From positions 1 to 14,771 of the forward strand of contig CAIUGQ010000530.1 in NCBI GenBank assembly GCA_903898725.1: DNA of 14,771 bases. The letters run 5' to 3'. The translations under genes were made by a program, and so were the position numbers. Under the pieces are notes generated by a model. It saw only the letters and a program-made list of their open reading frames with translations, made no database searches and was not told the origin of the DNA. Positions 1 through 6,851 of the stretch are shown piece after piece. This DNA is from an uncultured Burkholderiales bacterium (lineage in GTDB: Bacteria; Pseudomonadota; Gammaproteobacteria; Burkholderiales; Burkholderiaceae_E). Within the stretch, counting starts at the first letter, position 1. Every line of letters starts with the position of its first letter.

Positions 1-1323
1 CGGCTGCGTCGCGAGGCACCGGCGCTGAAGATCGTGCTCGGGGGCCCGGAGGTCAGCCACGAGCTCGATGCGCAGGAGATCGTCCGGCTGGCCGACCATG
101 TCGTTACCGGGCCCGGCGAGCACGCCTTCGCGACCCTGGCGCGGCAGCTGCTCGACGGGCCGCGCCCCCTGCAGAAGGTGGTGCACGGCGGCGAGCCGGA
201 ACCCGCCACGCTGACGCTGCCGTACGAGCTGTACACCGCCGACGACCTCGCCCACCGCCACCTGTACGTCGAGGCCTCGCGCGGCTGCCCGTTCAAGTGC
301 GAGTTCTGCCTGTCGGCGCTCGACCGCACCGCCTGGCCGTTCGAGCTGCCGCGACTGCTCGATGCACTGGCCTCGCTCCATGCGCGCGGCGCACGACGCT
401 TTCGCTTCGTCGACCGGACCTTCAACCTCAAGGTCGACACCGGTCGCGCGATCCTCGCGTTCTTCCTCGAGCGGCTCGAGGCGGCGCCCGAGGACCCGGT
501 GTTCGCGCATTTCGAGCTGGTGCCCGATCGCCTGCCCGACGGCCTGCGCGACCTGATCGTCCGATTCCCGCCGGGCACGCTGCAGTTCGAGATCGGCATC
601 CAGACCTGGAACCCCGAGGTGCAGACGCGCATCTCGCGCCGACAGGACGACGGACAGGCCGAGGCGAACCTGCGCTGGCTGCGCACGCACTCGCAGGCCC
701 ACCTGCACGTCGACCTGATCGCGGGGCTGCCCGGCGAGGACCTCGCGAGCTTCGGCGCGGGCTTCGACCGGCTGGCCGCGCTGCAGCCGCACGAGATCCA
801 GGTCGGCATCCTCAAGCGGCTGCGCGGCGCACCGATCGCGCGGCACACCGCGGCCTTCGGTCTGCGCTTCGCCGAGCGCCCGCCCTACGAGGTCCTGGAG
901 ACCGCGGCGCTGTCCGTCGACGAGGTCGCCCGAATCGCGCGCTTCGCACGCTACTGGGACCTGTACGGCAACTCGGGGCGCTTCGTCCGGACGCTGCCGG
1001 CACTGCTGGGCGACGCGCCGTTCGCGCGCTTCATGGCCTTCTCGGACTGGCTGTGGGCGCACACCGGCGCGACGCATCGGCTGTCGGCCGAGCGCCAGGC
1101 CGAGGCGCTGCACGACTGGCTGATCGGGATCGACGGCGGTGACCCGCAGCGCGTGCTCGAACGGCTGGCGCAGGACTACGAGGCGAGCGGCGCGCGCGGG
1201 CGCCCGGCCTTCCTCGCGCACGGACTGCCGGGCGGACGACGGGCCGCGGCCAGCCGACAGGATCGGCATGCCGAGGCGGTCCTGCCCACGCTCAGTGGCG
1301 CTGCTTCGCCCAGCGTTCCTTGA
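1..1323 (+). CDS. B12-binding domain-containing radical SAM protein (5' end missing)
   Basis: The reading frame is open from base 1, so the true start lies upstream; 440 residues are visible. The first residues (about 10-18, KIVLGGPEV) look like the C-terminal half of a cobalamin-binding Rossmann domain. A radical SAM core follows, with the Cx3CxxC cluster motif at window residues C96, C100 and C103 (GCPFKCEFC), which would hold the [4Fe-4S] cluster that cleaves S-adenosylmethionine. The sequence about 200 residues later (IAGLPGED) matches the typical radical SAM strand motif, and the C-terminal part resembles the DUF4080 extension. Members of this family are often annotated as B12-binding radical SAM proteins of unknown substrate, and no neighbour reveals one here. 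The last 32 bases overlap the 3' end of lutB on the other strand. The family call is firm; the reaction is unknown. Confidence 0.88.
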   Translation, partial: RLRREAPALKIVLGGPEVSHELDAQEIVRLADHVVTGPGEHAFATLARQLLDGPRPLQKVVHGGEPEPATLTLPYELYTADDLAHRHLYVEASRGCPFKCEFCLSALDRTAWPFELPRLLDALASLHARGARRFRFVDRTFNLKVDTGRAILAFFLERLEAAPEDPVFAHFELVPDRLPDGLRDLIVRFPPGTLQFEIGIQTWNPEVQTRISRRQDDGQAEANLRWLRTHSQAHLHVDLIAGLPGEDLASFGAGFDRLAALQPHEIQVGILKRLRGAPIARHTAAFGLRFAERPPYEVLETAALSVDEVARIARFARYWDLYGNSGRFVRTLPALLGDAPFARFMAFSDWLWAHTGATHRLSAERQAEALHDWLIGIDGGDPQRVLERLAQDYEASGARGRPAFLAHGLPGGRRAAASRQDRHAEAVLPTLSGAASPSVP

Positions 1324-2701
1324 AGGTCGGACCGCTCGGGGCCGGCAGGTCGCGGGTGCCGGTCCAGCCGCCCGCCAGCGGCAGACTGCCGATCCGACCG
1401 GCCTCGCCGCCGAGTCGCGCCAGCACCCAGGCGGCCATCCGCACCATCGGCCTGTAGAGGCCCGGTCGCTTGGCGGCGAACGCCCAGGCCGCCAGGCCCG
1501 CGCGCTCGCGCCAGGGCCGCAGGCCCCGCTCCATCTGCTTCTCGCGCAGCTTGCGCAGCAGGTCGGGGAGCGGGATCTTCATCGGGCAGACGACGTGGCA
1601 CTCGCCGCACAGCGTTGCGGCCTGCGGCAGGTCGAGCGTCTTCTCGATGCCGACATAGGCCGGCGTGAGCACCGAGCCCATCGGCCCCGGGTACACCCAG
1701 CCGTAGGTGTGGCCGCCGATCTTCTGGTAGACCGGGCAGTGGTTCATGCACGCACCGCAGCGGATGCAGCGCAGCATGTCCTGGAACTCGCCGCCGAGCA
1801 GGCCGGTGCGACCGCCGTCGACCAGCACGAAGTACATGTGCTCGGGGCCGTCCTGCTCGCCGGCGGCGCGCGGGCCCGTCAGGATCGAGAAGTAGTTCGA
1901 GATCGACTGGCCGGTGGCCGAGCGCGGCAGGAGTCGCGCGACGGTGGCGAGGTCCTCGAGGGTCGGCAGCACCTTCTCGATGCCGGTGACCACCACGTGC
2001 ACCTTCGGGGGCAGCACGGTGCACATGCCCTCGTTGCCCTCGTTCGTGAACACCGCCACCGAGCCGGTCTCGGCGATGATGAAGTTGCCACCCGACACGC
2101 CCATGTCGCTCGACAGGAAGTGCGGCCGCAGGAACTCGCGCGCCTCGCGGGTCATCGCGGGGATCTCGGTCAGGCGCGGGCGGTTGTGGACGCGGGCGAA
2201 GAGGTCCGAGACCTCGTCCTTCGACTTGTGGACCACCGGCGCGACGATGTGCGACGGCGGCTCGTTGTCGTTGATCTGCAGGATGTACTCGCCGAGATCG
2301 GTCTCGACGACCTTGACCCCGGCAGCCTCCAGATGGCGGTTGAGCGCCATCTCCTCGGAGACCATCGACTTCGACTTGGTGACCTTCGAGACCTCGTGCT
2401 TCTTCGCGATCGCGACGACCAGCCGCGAGGCCTCCTCGGGCGTCTCGGCCCACAGCACGGTCGCACCGCGCCGGGTCGCCTCGGCCTCGAAGCGCTCGAG
2501 GTAGGCGTCGAGGTTGGCGAGCGCCCGGTTGCGCCGCTCGACCGCCTCGTCGCGGGTGCCCTCGAAGTCGTCGAGCTCGGCGATCGCGTTGGTGCGGCCG
2601 ACCGTCCAGCGCTGCGAGAGGATCTTCAGGTTCTGCTGCAGGCGGACGTCGGCGAGCTTCTGCCCGGAGCGCGCCTTGAAGTGCATCGACTGGACCTGCA
2701 T
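1292..2701 (-). CDS. lutB: Lactate utilisation iron-sulfur protein LutB
   Basis: This 469-residue protein is the LutB/YkgF subunit of the LutABC complex, which oxidises L-lactate to pyruvate in the cytoplasm. Residues about 30-300 form the LUD (DUF162) domain, including the conserved stretches RTNAIAELDDFE and SGGNFIIAETGS. Two ferredoxin-type clusters follow: C312, C315, C318 and C322 (CIRCGACMNHCP), then C365, C368 and C372 (CGECHVVCP). The C-terminal tail after residue 385 is the usual LutB tail. The ATG start shares one base with the lutA stop (TGATG) and has AAGGAGG four bases upstream inside lutA, so the two are translationally coupled. No lutC follows; the gene runs directly into the convergent radical SAM gene. 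The longer open frame upstream crosses lutA and the IclR gene and is not coding. Confidence 0.95.
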   Translation of the reverse strand: MQVQSMHFKARSGQKLADVRLQQNLKILSQRWTVGRTNAIAELDDFEGTRDEAVERRNRALANLDAYLERFEAEATRRGATVLWAETPEEASRLVVAIAKKHEVSKVTKSKSMVSEEMALNRHLEAAGVKVVETDLGEYILQINDNEPPSHIVAPVVHKSKDEVSDLFARVHNRPRLTEIPAMTREAREFLRPHFLSSDMGVSGGNFIIAETGSVAVFTNEGNEGMCTVLPPKVHVVVTGIEKVLPTLEDLATVARLLPRSATGQSISNYFSILTGPRAAGEQDGPEHMYFVLVDGGRTGLLGGEFQDMLRCIRCGACMNHCPVYQKIGGHTYGWVYPGPMGSVLTPAYVGIEKTLDLPQAATLCGECHVVCPMKIPLPDLLRKLREKQMERGLRPWRERAGLAAWAFAAKRPGLYRPMVRMAAWVLARLGGEAGRIGSLPLAGGWTGTRDLPAPSGPTFKERWAKQRH

Positions 2702-3477
2702 CACGCCTCCTTCGCAGCCGGGGCGGCTGCGGCCGCCGGCACCGGCATCGGCACCGCATCGCCGGCGAGCACCTGCGCGACGTGCAGCACGCGCGTGGTC
2801 GTGTCGCCGGTGCGCCGCAGGCGGCCCTCGATGTTGAGCATGCAGCCCAGGTCGCCGAGCACCACGCAGGGCGCGCCGCTCGCATGGATCCGCTCGATCT
2901 TCTCGTCGACGATCGCCGTGGAGATGTCGCCGTACTTGACCGCGAAGGTGCCGCCGAAGCCGCAGCAGGCCCGCGCGTCCTTCATCTCGACGAGCTTCAC
3001 GCCGGGCTGCAGCGCGAGCAGCGCCCGCGGCTGGGCCTGCACGCCGAGCTCGCGCAGGCCGCTGCACGAGTCGTGGTAGGTGACCTCGCCCTCGAAGCGC
3101 CCGGGCAGCGACTTCAGGCCGACCACATCGTGCAGGAACGAGGTCAGTTCCCAGGTTCGGGCGGCGACGGCCTCGATCCGCACCCTCAGGTCGGGATCGT
3201 CGGCGAACATCGCCGGGTAGTGCTGGCGGATCATGCCGCCGCAGGAGCCCGAAGGCAGCACGACATGCTCGAAGCGCTCGAACTCGGCCAGGAACTTGCG
3301 GGCGAGGTCGCGTGCGCTGGCGGTGTCGCCCGAGTTGTAGCCCGGCTGGCCGCAGCAGGTCTGCGCCATCGGCACCTCGACCGAGCAGCCGGCCGATTCG
3401 AGCAGCCGCACCGTGGCCTCGGCGATCTCCGGTCGCATCACGTCGACCAGGCAGGTGATGAACAGTCCGACTCTCAC
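2701..3477 (-). CDS. lutA: Lactate utilisation protein LutA, CCG-domain (Fe-S)-binding protein
   Basis: This 258-residue protein is LutA/YkgE, the cysteine-rich partner of LutB in L-lactate oxidation. It carries two cysteine-rich (DUF224/CCG) domains: FITCLVDVMRPE near the start with QTCCGQPGYNSG and PSGSCGGM, then HDSCSGLRELG and ACCGFGGTFAVKYGD. Spacing and length match the family. The usual HDSCH motif reads HDSCS here, a minor change. I chose the GTG at 3475-3477 because AGGGAGGGG lies just upstream (3480-3488) and the protein then begins MRVGLFITCL, as homologues do; an ATG 17 codons further upstream adds a non-conserved arginine-rich stretch. The gene is first in a lutAB operon and is divergent from an IclR-family regulator, which probably controls it. 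Related CCG-domain subunits occur in glycolate oxidase and heterodisulfide reductase, but the pairing with LutB settles the call. Confidence 0.94.
   Translation of the reverse strand: MRVGLFITCLVDVMRPEIAEATVRLLESAGCSVEVPMAQTCCGQPGYNSGDTASARDLARKFLAEFERFEHVVLPSGSCGGMIRQHYPAMFADDPDLRVRIEAVAARTWELTSFLHDVVGLKSLPGRFEGEVTYHDSCSGLRELGVQAQPRALLALQPGVKLVEMKDARACCGFGGTFAVKYGDISTAIVDEKIERIHASGAPCVVLGDLGCMLNIEGRLRRTGDTTTRVLHVAQVLAGDAVPMPVPAAAAAPAAKEA
2706..2712 (-). promoter_or_regulatory. Shine-Dalgarno of lutB inside the end of lutA
   Basis: Read on the minus strand the bases are AAGGAGG, a full anti-16S match, placed four bases before the lutB ATG and within the last codons of lutA. It fixes the lutB start and, with the TGATG junction, supports coupled translation of the two subunits. 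Confidence 0.8.
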
Positions 3478-3479
3478 GT

Positions 3480-3488
3480 CCCCTCCCT
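3480..3488 (-). promoter_or_regulatory. Shine-Dalgarno that decides the GTG start of lutA
   Basis: On the minus strand the sequence reads AGGGAGGGG followed by AC and the GTG start. This purine run is the best ribosome binding site in the region and is the reason for preferring this GTG to the ATG 51 bases upstream. Confidence 0.75.
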
Positions 3489-3537
3489 CGAGGCCCCGAT
3501 GATCGCATCGCCGGCGTGGTGACGGCACCCGCCGACC

Positions 3538-3566
3538 TCGACAGCGATTTCACTGCTTGATATAAC
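3538..3566 (+). promoter_or_regulatory. Sigma70-type promoter of the IclR gene, in the lutAB/iclR divergent region
   Basis: TCGACA (3538-3543) and TATAAC (3561-3566) each match five of six consensus bases and are separated by exactly 17 bases. A transcript would start near 3573, about 50 bases before the IclR start codon. The AT-rich TGATATAAC stretch stands out from the very GC-rich surroundings. The same stretch can act as a poor -10 on the minus strand (TATATC) for lutA, without a good -35, as expected of an activated or repressed promoter. The plus-strand promoter is a sequence match only. Confidence 0.6.
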
Positions 3567-3567
3567 G

Positions 3568-3589
3568 TACCACCATCCACGATACCACC
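3568..3589. repeat. TACCACC direct repeat, possible IclR operator
   Basis: TACCACC occurs at 3568-3574 and again at 3583-3589, 15 bases apart start to start, directly downstream of the plus-strand -10. The surrounding GTA...TAC ends (3567-3585) give weak dyad symmetry. The position would let a bound regulator block its own promoter and influence the divergent lut promoter. The repeat is visible; its role as an operator is inferred. Confidence 0.35.
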
Positions 3590-3622
3590 GGCCGCCAGCG
3601 GACCGGTTCCCAGCGCTATCCC

Positions 3623-4438
3623 ATGGCCCGACGGCAAGACGACGGCAACGGCATCGACGCGGCGACGACCCCGGAAGTTGCCGGCCGCACCGCGATCCAG
3701 GTCATCGACCGGCTGGTGTCGCTGCTCGATGCGCTGGCCGAACAGCCCGAAGCGGTGAGCCTGAAGCTGCTGTCGCAGCGCACCGGGCTCCATCCGTCGA
3801 CCGCGCACCGCATCCTGAACGATCTGGTGTCGGCGCGGCTGGTCGACCGCTCCGAGCCCGGCACCTACCAGCTCGGCATCCGGCTGCTGGAACTGGGCAA
3901 CCTGGTGAAGGCGCGCCTGAACGTGCGCGACGCGGCGCTCGGACCGATGCGCGAACTGCACCGGACGACCCACCAGCCGGTGAACCTGTCGATCCGGCAG
4001 GGCGACGAGATCGTCTACATCGAGCGCGCGGTCTCCGAGCGCAGCGGCATGCAGGTGGTGCGGGCGGTCGGCGGCCGAGCGCCGCTGCACCTGACCTCGG
4101 TCGGCAAGCTGTTCCTCGCCGCCGACGATCCCCGAAACGTCCGCGCCTACGCGACGCGGACCGGACTCGCCGGCCAGACCCGCAACAGCATCACCGAACC
4201 GGCCAAGCTCGAGCGCGAGCTGGCGCTCGTGCGTGCGCGCGGCTATGCCCGCGACAACGAGGAGCTCGAGCTGGGGGTGCGCTGCATCGCCGCGGGCATC
4301 CGCGACGACGCCGGCAAGCTGGTGGCGGGCCTGTCGATCTCGGCACCGTCGGACTTCCTGCAGGACGACTGGATCGACCTGCTCTGCCGCACCGCCGGCC
4401 AGATCTCGTCGGCGATCGGCTTCGATCCGGAGCTCTAG
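3623..4438 (+). CDS. IclR-family transcriptional regulator
   Basis: This 271-residue protein has the two-part IclR layout. Residues about 22-85 form the winged helix-turn-helix, with the recognition helix region QRTGLHPSTAHRILNDLVSARLV at 52-74. Residues about 100-265 form the effector-binding (GAF-like) domain, with conserved GRAPLHLTSVGK and the late ELGVRCIAAGI segment where IclR proteins bind a small carboxylate or aromatic ligand. The N-terminal 20 residues are a polar extension. It is divergent from lutA with about 145 bases between the starts, so it is likely to regulate lutAB and itself; the ligand could be lactate or a related acid, but that is inference. Better known lut regulators are of the GntR type (LutR/LldR), so an IclR partner is unusual. 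The ATG lacks a clear Shine-Dalgarno sequence. Confidence 0.93.
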   Translation: MARRQDDGNGIDAATTPEVAGRTAIQVIDRLVSLLDALAEQPEAVSLKLLSQRTGLHPSTAHRILNDLVSARLVDRSEPGTYQLGIRLLELGNLVKARLNVRDAALGPMRELHRTTHQPVNLSIRQGDEIVYIERAVSERSGMQVVRAVGGRAPLHLTSVGKLFLAADDPRNVRAYATRTGLAGQTRNSITEPAKLERELALVRARGYARDNEELELGVRCIAAGIRDDAGKLVAGLSISAPSDFLQDDWIDLLCRTAGQISSAIGFDPEL

Positions 4439-4470
4439 GCCTGCGGCGTTAGGGGCCGGGTCAGCGCGCC

Positions 4471-4509
4471 GGCGTCCGGCCCGACCTGTCGGACGCCCGC
4501 CGGGCGTCC
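4471..4509. terminator. Overlapping GC hairpins between convergent genes, possible bidirectional terminator
   Basis: GGACGCCC (4491-4498) and GGGCGTCC (4502-4509) form a perfect eight-pair stem with a three-base loop. The left arm can instead pair with GGCGTCCG at 4471-4478 (CGGACGCC, 4490-4497; 11-base loop), so the two stems exclude each other. The site sits in the 84-base gap between the IclR gene and the carboxypeptidase gene, where a terminator for both would be expected. No T-run follows on either strand, so intrinsic termination is uncertain. Confidence 0.35.
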
Positions 4510-4522
4510 GTGTCCCCCGAGA

Positions 4523-5683
4523 TCAGGAGCGGGCGTCCGCGCGGACCGGACGGTCCTCGTCGCGCGGGCGCTGCTCGACCCACTTGCGCAGGCGCTGCGC
4601 ATCGGAGAAGCGCGACTGCGCCCCGGCGGCATCCAGCAGCACGAGGATGACGGAGCGGCCGTCGATCTTGGCCTGCATCACGAGGCACTTGCCCGCCTCG
4701 GAGATGTAGCCCGTCTTCTGCATGCCGATCTGCCACTCGGGGTTCTCGACCAGGCGATTCGTGCTGCGGAACCCGACCTGACGGTAGCCGGTGTCGACGG
4801 TGAGCGAGCCCGCGGTGGAGTACTCGCGGATCAGCGGATAGCCGTGCGCGGCCCGGACCATCCGGGCGAGGTCGCGCGCGTTCGAGACGTTGTTGCTCGA
4901 CAGGCCGGTCGGGTCCGCGAAGCGGCTGTCGGTCATCCCGATGGCGCGGGCCTTCGCGTTCATCGCCTCGACGAACGCGGGCATGCCGCCGGGGAAGTGG
5001 CGCCCGAGCGCGTGGGCCGCCCGGTTCTCGGAGGCCATCAGCGCGAGCTGCAGCATCTCGCCGCGCGAGAGCTTCGAGCCCATCGGCAGACGCGAGCCGC
5101 TGTGGCGCTCGGTGTCGCGGTCCGCCTCGCTGACGTCGAGCATCTCGTCGAGCGGCAGCCCCGCGTCCAGCACCACCATCGAGGTCATCACCTTGGTGAT
5201 CGACGCGATGGGCAGGACCGCCTCGGGATTCTTCTCGTACAGGATCTCGCCGCTGGTCTGGTCGATCGCGAGCGCCACCGACGAGCGCAGGTCGAGGGGG
5301 TCGTCGGTCAGGTGCAGGCCGATCGCATTGCCGATCGACAGCCGCTGCGGCTCGACCACGCGGGGCGCGTACGAGGCCTTGACCATGCGGGCGTTGCGGG
5401 GCGCCGCGGCGCCGGCGCGCTGCGCCTTGGCGGTCGCCCGCTCGGCACGGGGGCCGACCTGCTTGCGCAGCGGCATCGAGGACACGCGCGCGGGCAGTTG
5501 CGCCTTGCGGACCGGCGCTTCGGCCGGCTTGCGCGAGGCGGCCGACTCGGCGGCCTTGCGGGCCTTCGCCGACGGGGCCGGGCGGTCCGCCGCCTGCGTC
5601 TGGAGCGGGACGTGAAGCGCGAAGAGGCCAGCCACGAGGGCCAGGAGGCGCCGCACGCGGGCGCCTTGGAACACCGGACTCAT
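4523..5683 (-). CDS. pbpG: D-alanyl-D-alanine endopeptidase/carboxypeptidase, peptidase family S11 (PbpG-like)
   Basis: This 386-residue periplasmic enzyme trims peptidoglycan peptides by a penicillin-sensitive serine mechanism. A signal peptide covers residues 1 to about 31 (RVRR, then LLALVAGLFALHV and an AxA-type site at TQAADR). Residues 32-108 are a lysine/alanine/proline-rich linker. The catalytic domain then shows all three family motifs: S161-ITK164 (nucleophile and general base), S218-EN220, and K323-TG325. The lack of a long C-terminal beta-rich domain and the HSGSRLPMG segment favour the PbpG/PBP7 endopeptidase type over DacA/DacC. I chose the ATG at 5681-5683 because GGGAGG lies seven to eight bases upstream and a signal peptide follows immediately; the open frame extends 65 codons further upstream without homology-like content. 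It is divergent from the dehydrogenase gene. Confidence 0.93.
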   Translation of the reverse strand: MSPVFQGARVRRLLALVAGLFALHVPLQTQAADRPAPSAKARKAAESAASRKPAEAPVRKAQLPARVSSMPLRKQVGPRAERATAKAQRAGAAAPRNARMVKASYAPRVVEPQRLSIGNAIGLHLTDDPLDLRSSVALAIDQTSGEILYEKNPEAVLPIASITKVMTSMVVLDAGLPLDEMLDVSEADRDTERHSGSRLPMGSKLSRGEMLQLALMASENRAAHALGRHFPGGMPAFVEAMNAKARAIGMTDSRFADPTGLSSNNVSNARDLARMVRAAHGYPLIREYSTAGSLTVDTGYRQVGFRSTNRLVENPEWQIGMQKTGYISEAGKCLVMQAKIDGRSVILVLLDAAGAQSRFSDAQRLRKWVEQRPRDEDRPVRADARS

Positions 5684-5736
5684 CGACTCGACCTCCCACG
5701 GAACGGGCGCGAAGTTTAACAAACGCAACCCCTTGT

Positions 5737-5757
5737 CGGAGAGAAAAAGGCTCTCCG
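5737..5757. repeat. Seven-pair inverted repeat in a divergent intergenic region
   Basis: CGGAGAG (5737-5743) and CTCTCCG (5751-5757) are exact complements around the loop AAAAAGG. The element lies 54 bases upstream of the pbpG start and 80 bases upstream of the dehydrogenase start. It could be an operator or a hairpin in the pbpG leader. I see no convincing promoter pair beside it; TTAAAC at 5714-5719 (minus strand) is a possible -10 for pbpG without a good -35. Confidence 0.4.
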
Positions 5758-5836
5758 GAGAAGCACTTGGAACGAAAAGCCAACAAGCCGCATCAACTGC
5801 CCGATGAACGGTGTATGCAGGCTGCGAGAATGCGGC

Positions 5837-6850
5837 ATGCGTGTTTTCCAGATCGAAGGCGGGTGGGGCATGGACCACCTGGTGCTCTCGTCCCGCCCCG
5901 ACCCGCGTCCCGGGCCCGGCGAGGTGCTGCTTCGGATGAAGGCGGCCTCACTGAACTACCGCGATCTGGTGGTGCCCGACCGCGGGTACGGCCAGTACAC
6001 CGGGACCCTGCCGCTGATCCCGATCTCCGACGGCGTCGGCGAGGTCGTCGAGGTGGGTGCCGGGGTCACGCGGGTGGCGGTCGGCGACCGGGTCTGTCCG
6101 AGCTTCCTGCAGCGATGGGTCGGGGGCGAGCTGAACCTGGAGCGCATCAGCGGCTCGCTCGGTGGCCCGATCGACGGCGTGATGGCCGACCTCATGGTGC
6201 TGCCCGAGGCCGGCGTGTGCCAGGTGCCAGACCACCTGAGCGACGAGCAGGCGGCCACCCTGCCCTGCGCGGCCCTGACCGCCTGGAGTGCGCTGATCAC
6301 CGAAGGGCGGCTGCGCGCCGGCGACCGGCTGCTGGTGCAGGGCACCGGCGGTGTCGCGCTGTTCGCGCTGCAGTTCGCGAAGATGGCGGGCGCACACGTG
6401 ACCGTCATCTCCTCGAGCGACGAGAAGCTCGCCCGCGCCCGGGCGCTCGGTGCGGATGCGGGCATCAACTACGTGACCGAGCCCGAATGGGCACGGGCCT
6501 CCCGCCCGATCACCGGCGGCGCGGGCTTCGACCACATCCTCGAGCTCGGTGGCGAGAAGACGCTGCCCCAGTCGCTGCGCTGCATCCGGCCCGGCGGCAC
6601 CGTCTCCATGATCGGCGTGCTGTCGGGCGGCACGATGAGCGCCTCGCTCGGGCTGATCGTCACCCGTCAGGTGCGGCTGCAGGGCATCACGGTGGGTTCG
6701 CGCGACGGGTTCGAGGCGATGCTGAGGGCGATCGGGCAGCACCGCCTCGTGCCGATCGTCGACCGGGTCTTCGCATTCGACGAGCTCAAGGCCGCGATGG
6801 CCTACCTGAAGTCGGGCGCGCACTTCGGCAAGGTCTGCCTGCGGCACTGA
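5837..6850 (+). CDS. NAD(P)-dependent alcohol dehydrogenase/quinone reductase, medium-chain family
   Basis: This 337-residue protein belongs to the medium-chain dehydrogenase/reductase superfamily. Residues 1-120 form the GroES-like catalytic domain, with the conserved SLNYRDLVV and PLIPISDGVGEVVEVG segments. The nucleotide-binding Rossmann fold follows, with the VQGTGGVALFALQFAK loop (about 167-182) and SSSDEKLARARALGAD as the second strand and helix. The C-terminal GSRDGFEAMLRAI and HFGKVCLRH segments fit the zinc-independent or quinone-reductase-like group (MDR7 type). The pattern of Cys/His zinc ligands of classical alcohol dehydrogenases is absent. The substrate is unknown. I chose the second ATG (5837) because MRVFQIEGG matches typical N-termini; an in-frame ATG at 5804 would add 11 residues, and neither has a strong Shine-Dalgarno. 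The stop lies one base from the stop of the convergent thioesterase gene. Confidence 0.88.
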   Translation: MRVFQIEGGWGMDHLVLSSRPDPRPGPGEVLLRMKAASLNYRDLVVPDRGYGQYTGTLPLIPISDGVGEVVEVGAGVTRVAVGDRVCPSFLQRWVGGELNLERISGSLGGPIDGVMADLMVLPEAGVCQVPDHLSDEQAATLPCAALTAWSALITEGRLRAGDRLLVQGTGGVALFALQFAKMAGAHVTVISSSDEKLARARALGADAGINYVTEPEWARASRPITGGAGFDHILELGGEKTLPQSLRCIRPGGTVSMIGVLSGGTMSASLGLIVTRQVRLQGITVGSRDGFEAMLRAIGQHRLVPIVDRVFAFDELKAAMAYLKSGAHFGKVCLRH

Positions 6851-6851
6851 C

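Noticed and set aside
1139..3079. Long plus-strand open frame of about 640 codons antisense to lutAB
   Set aside because: Low-complexity Arg/Ala/His composition, no recognisable domain, and both strands cannot be explained when LutA and LutB match so well. It is a GC-rich shadow.
3541..3590. A minus-strand sigma70 promoter for lutA
   Set aside because: TATATC is a possible -10, but no -35 resembling TTGACA is at the right distance; kept only as a remark.
2702..4090. In-frame extension of lutB upstream to 4090
   Set aside because: It would cross lutA and the IclR gene in other frames; the ATG at 2701 has a full Shine-Dalgarno and the family N-terminus.
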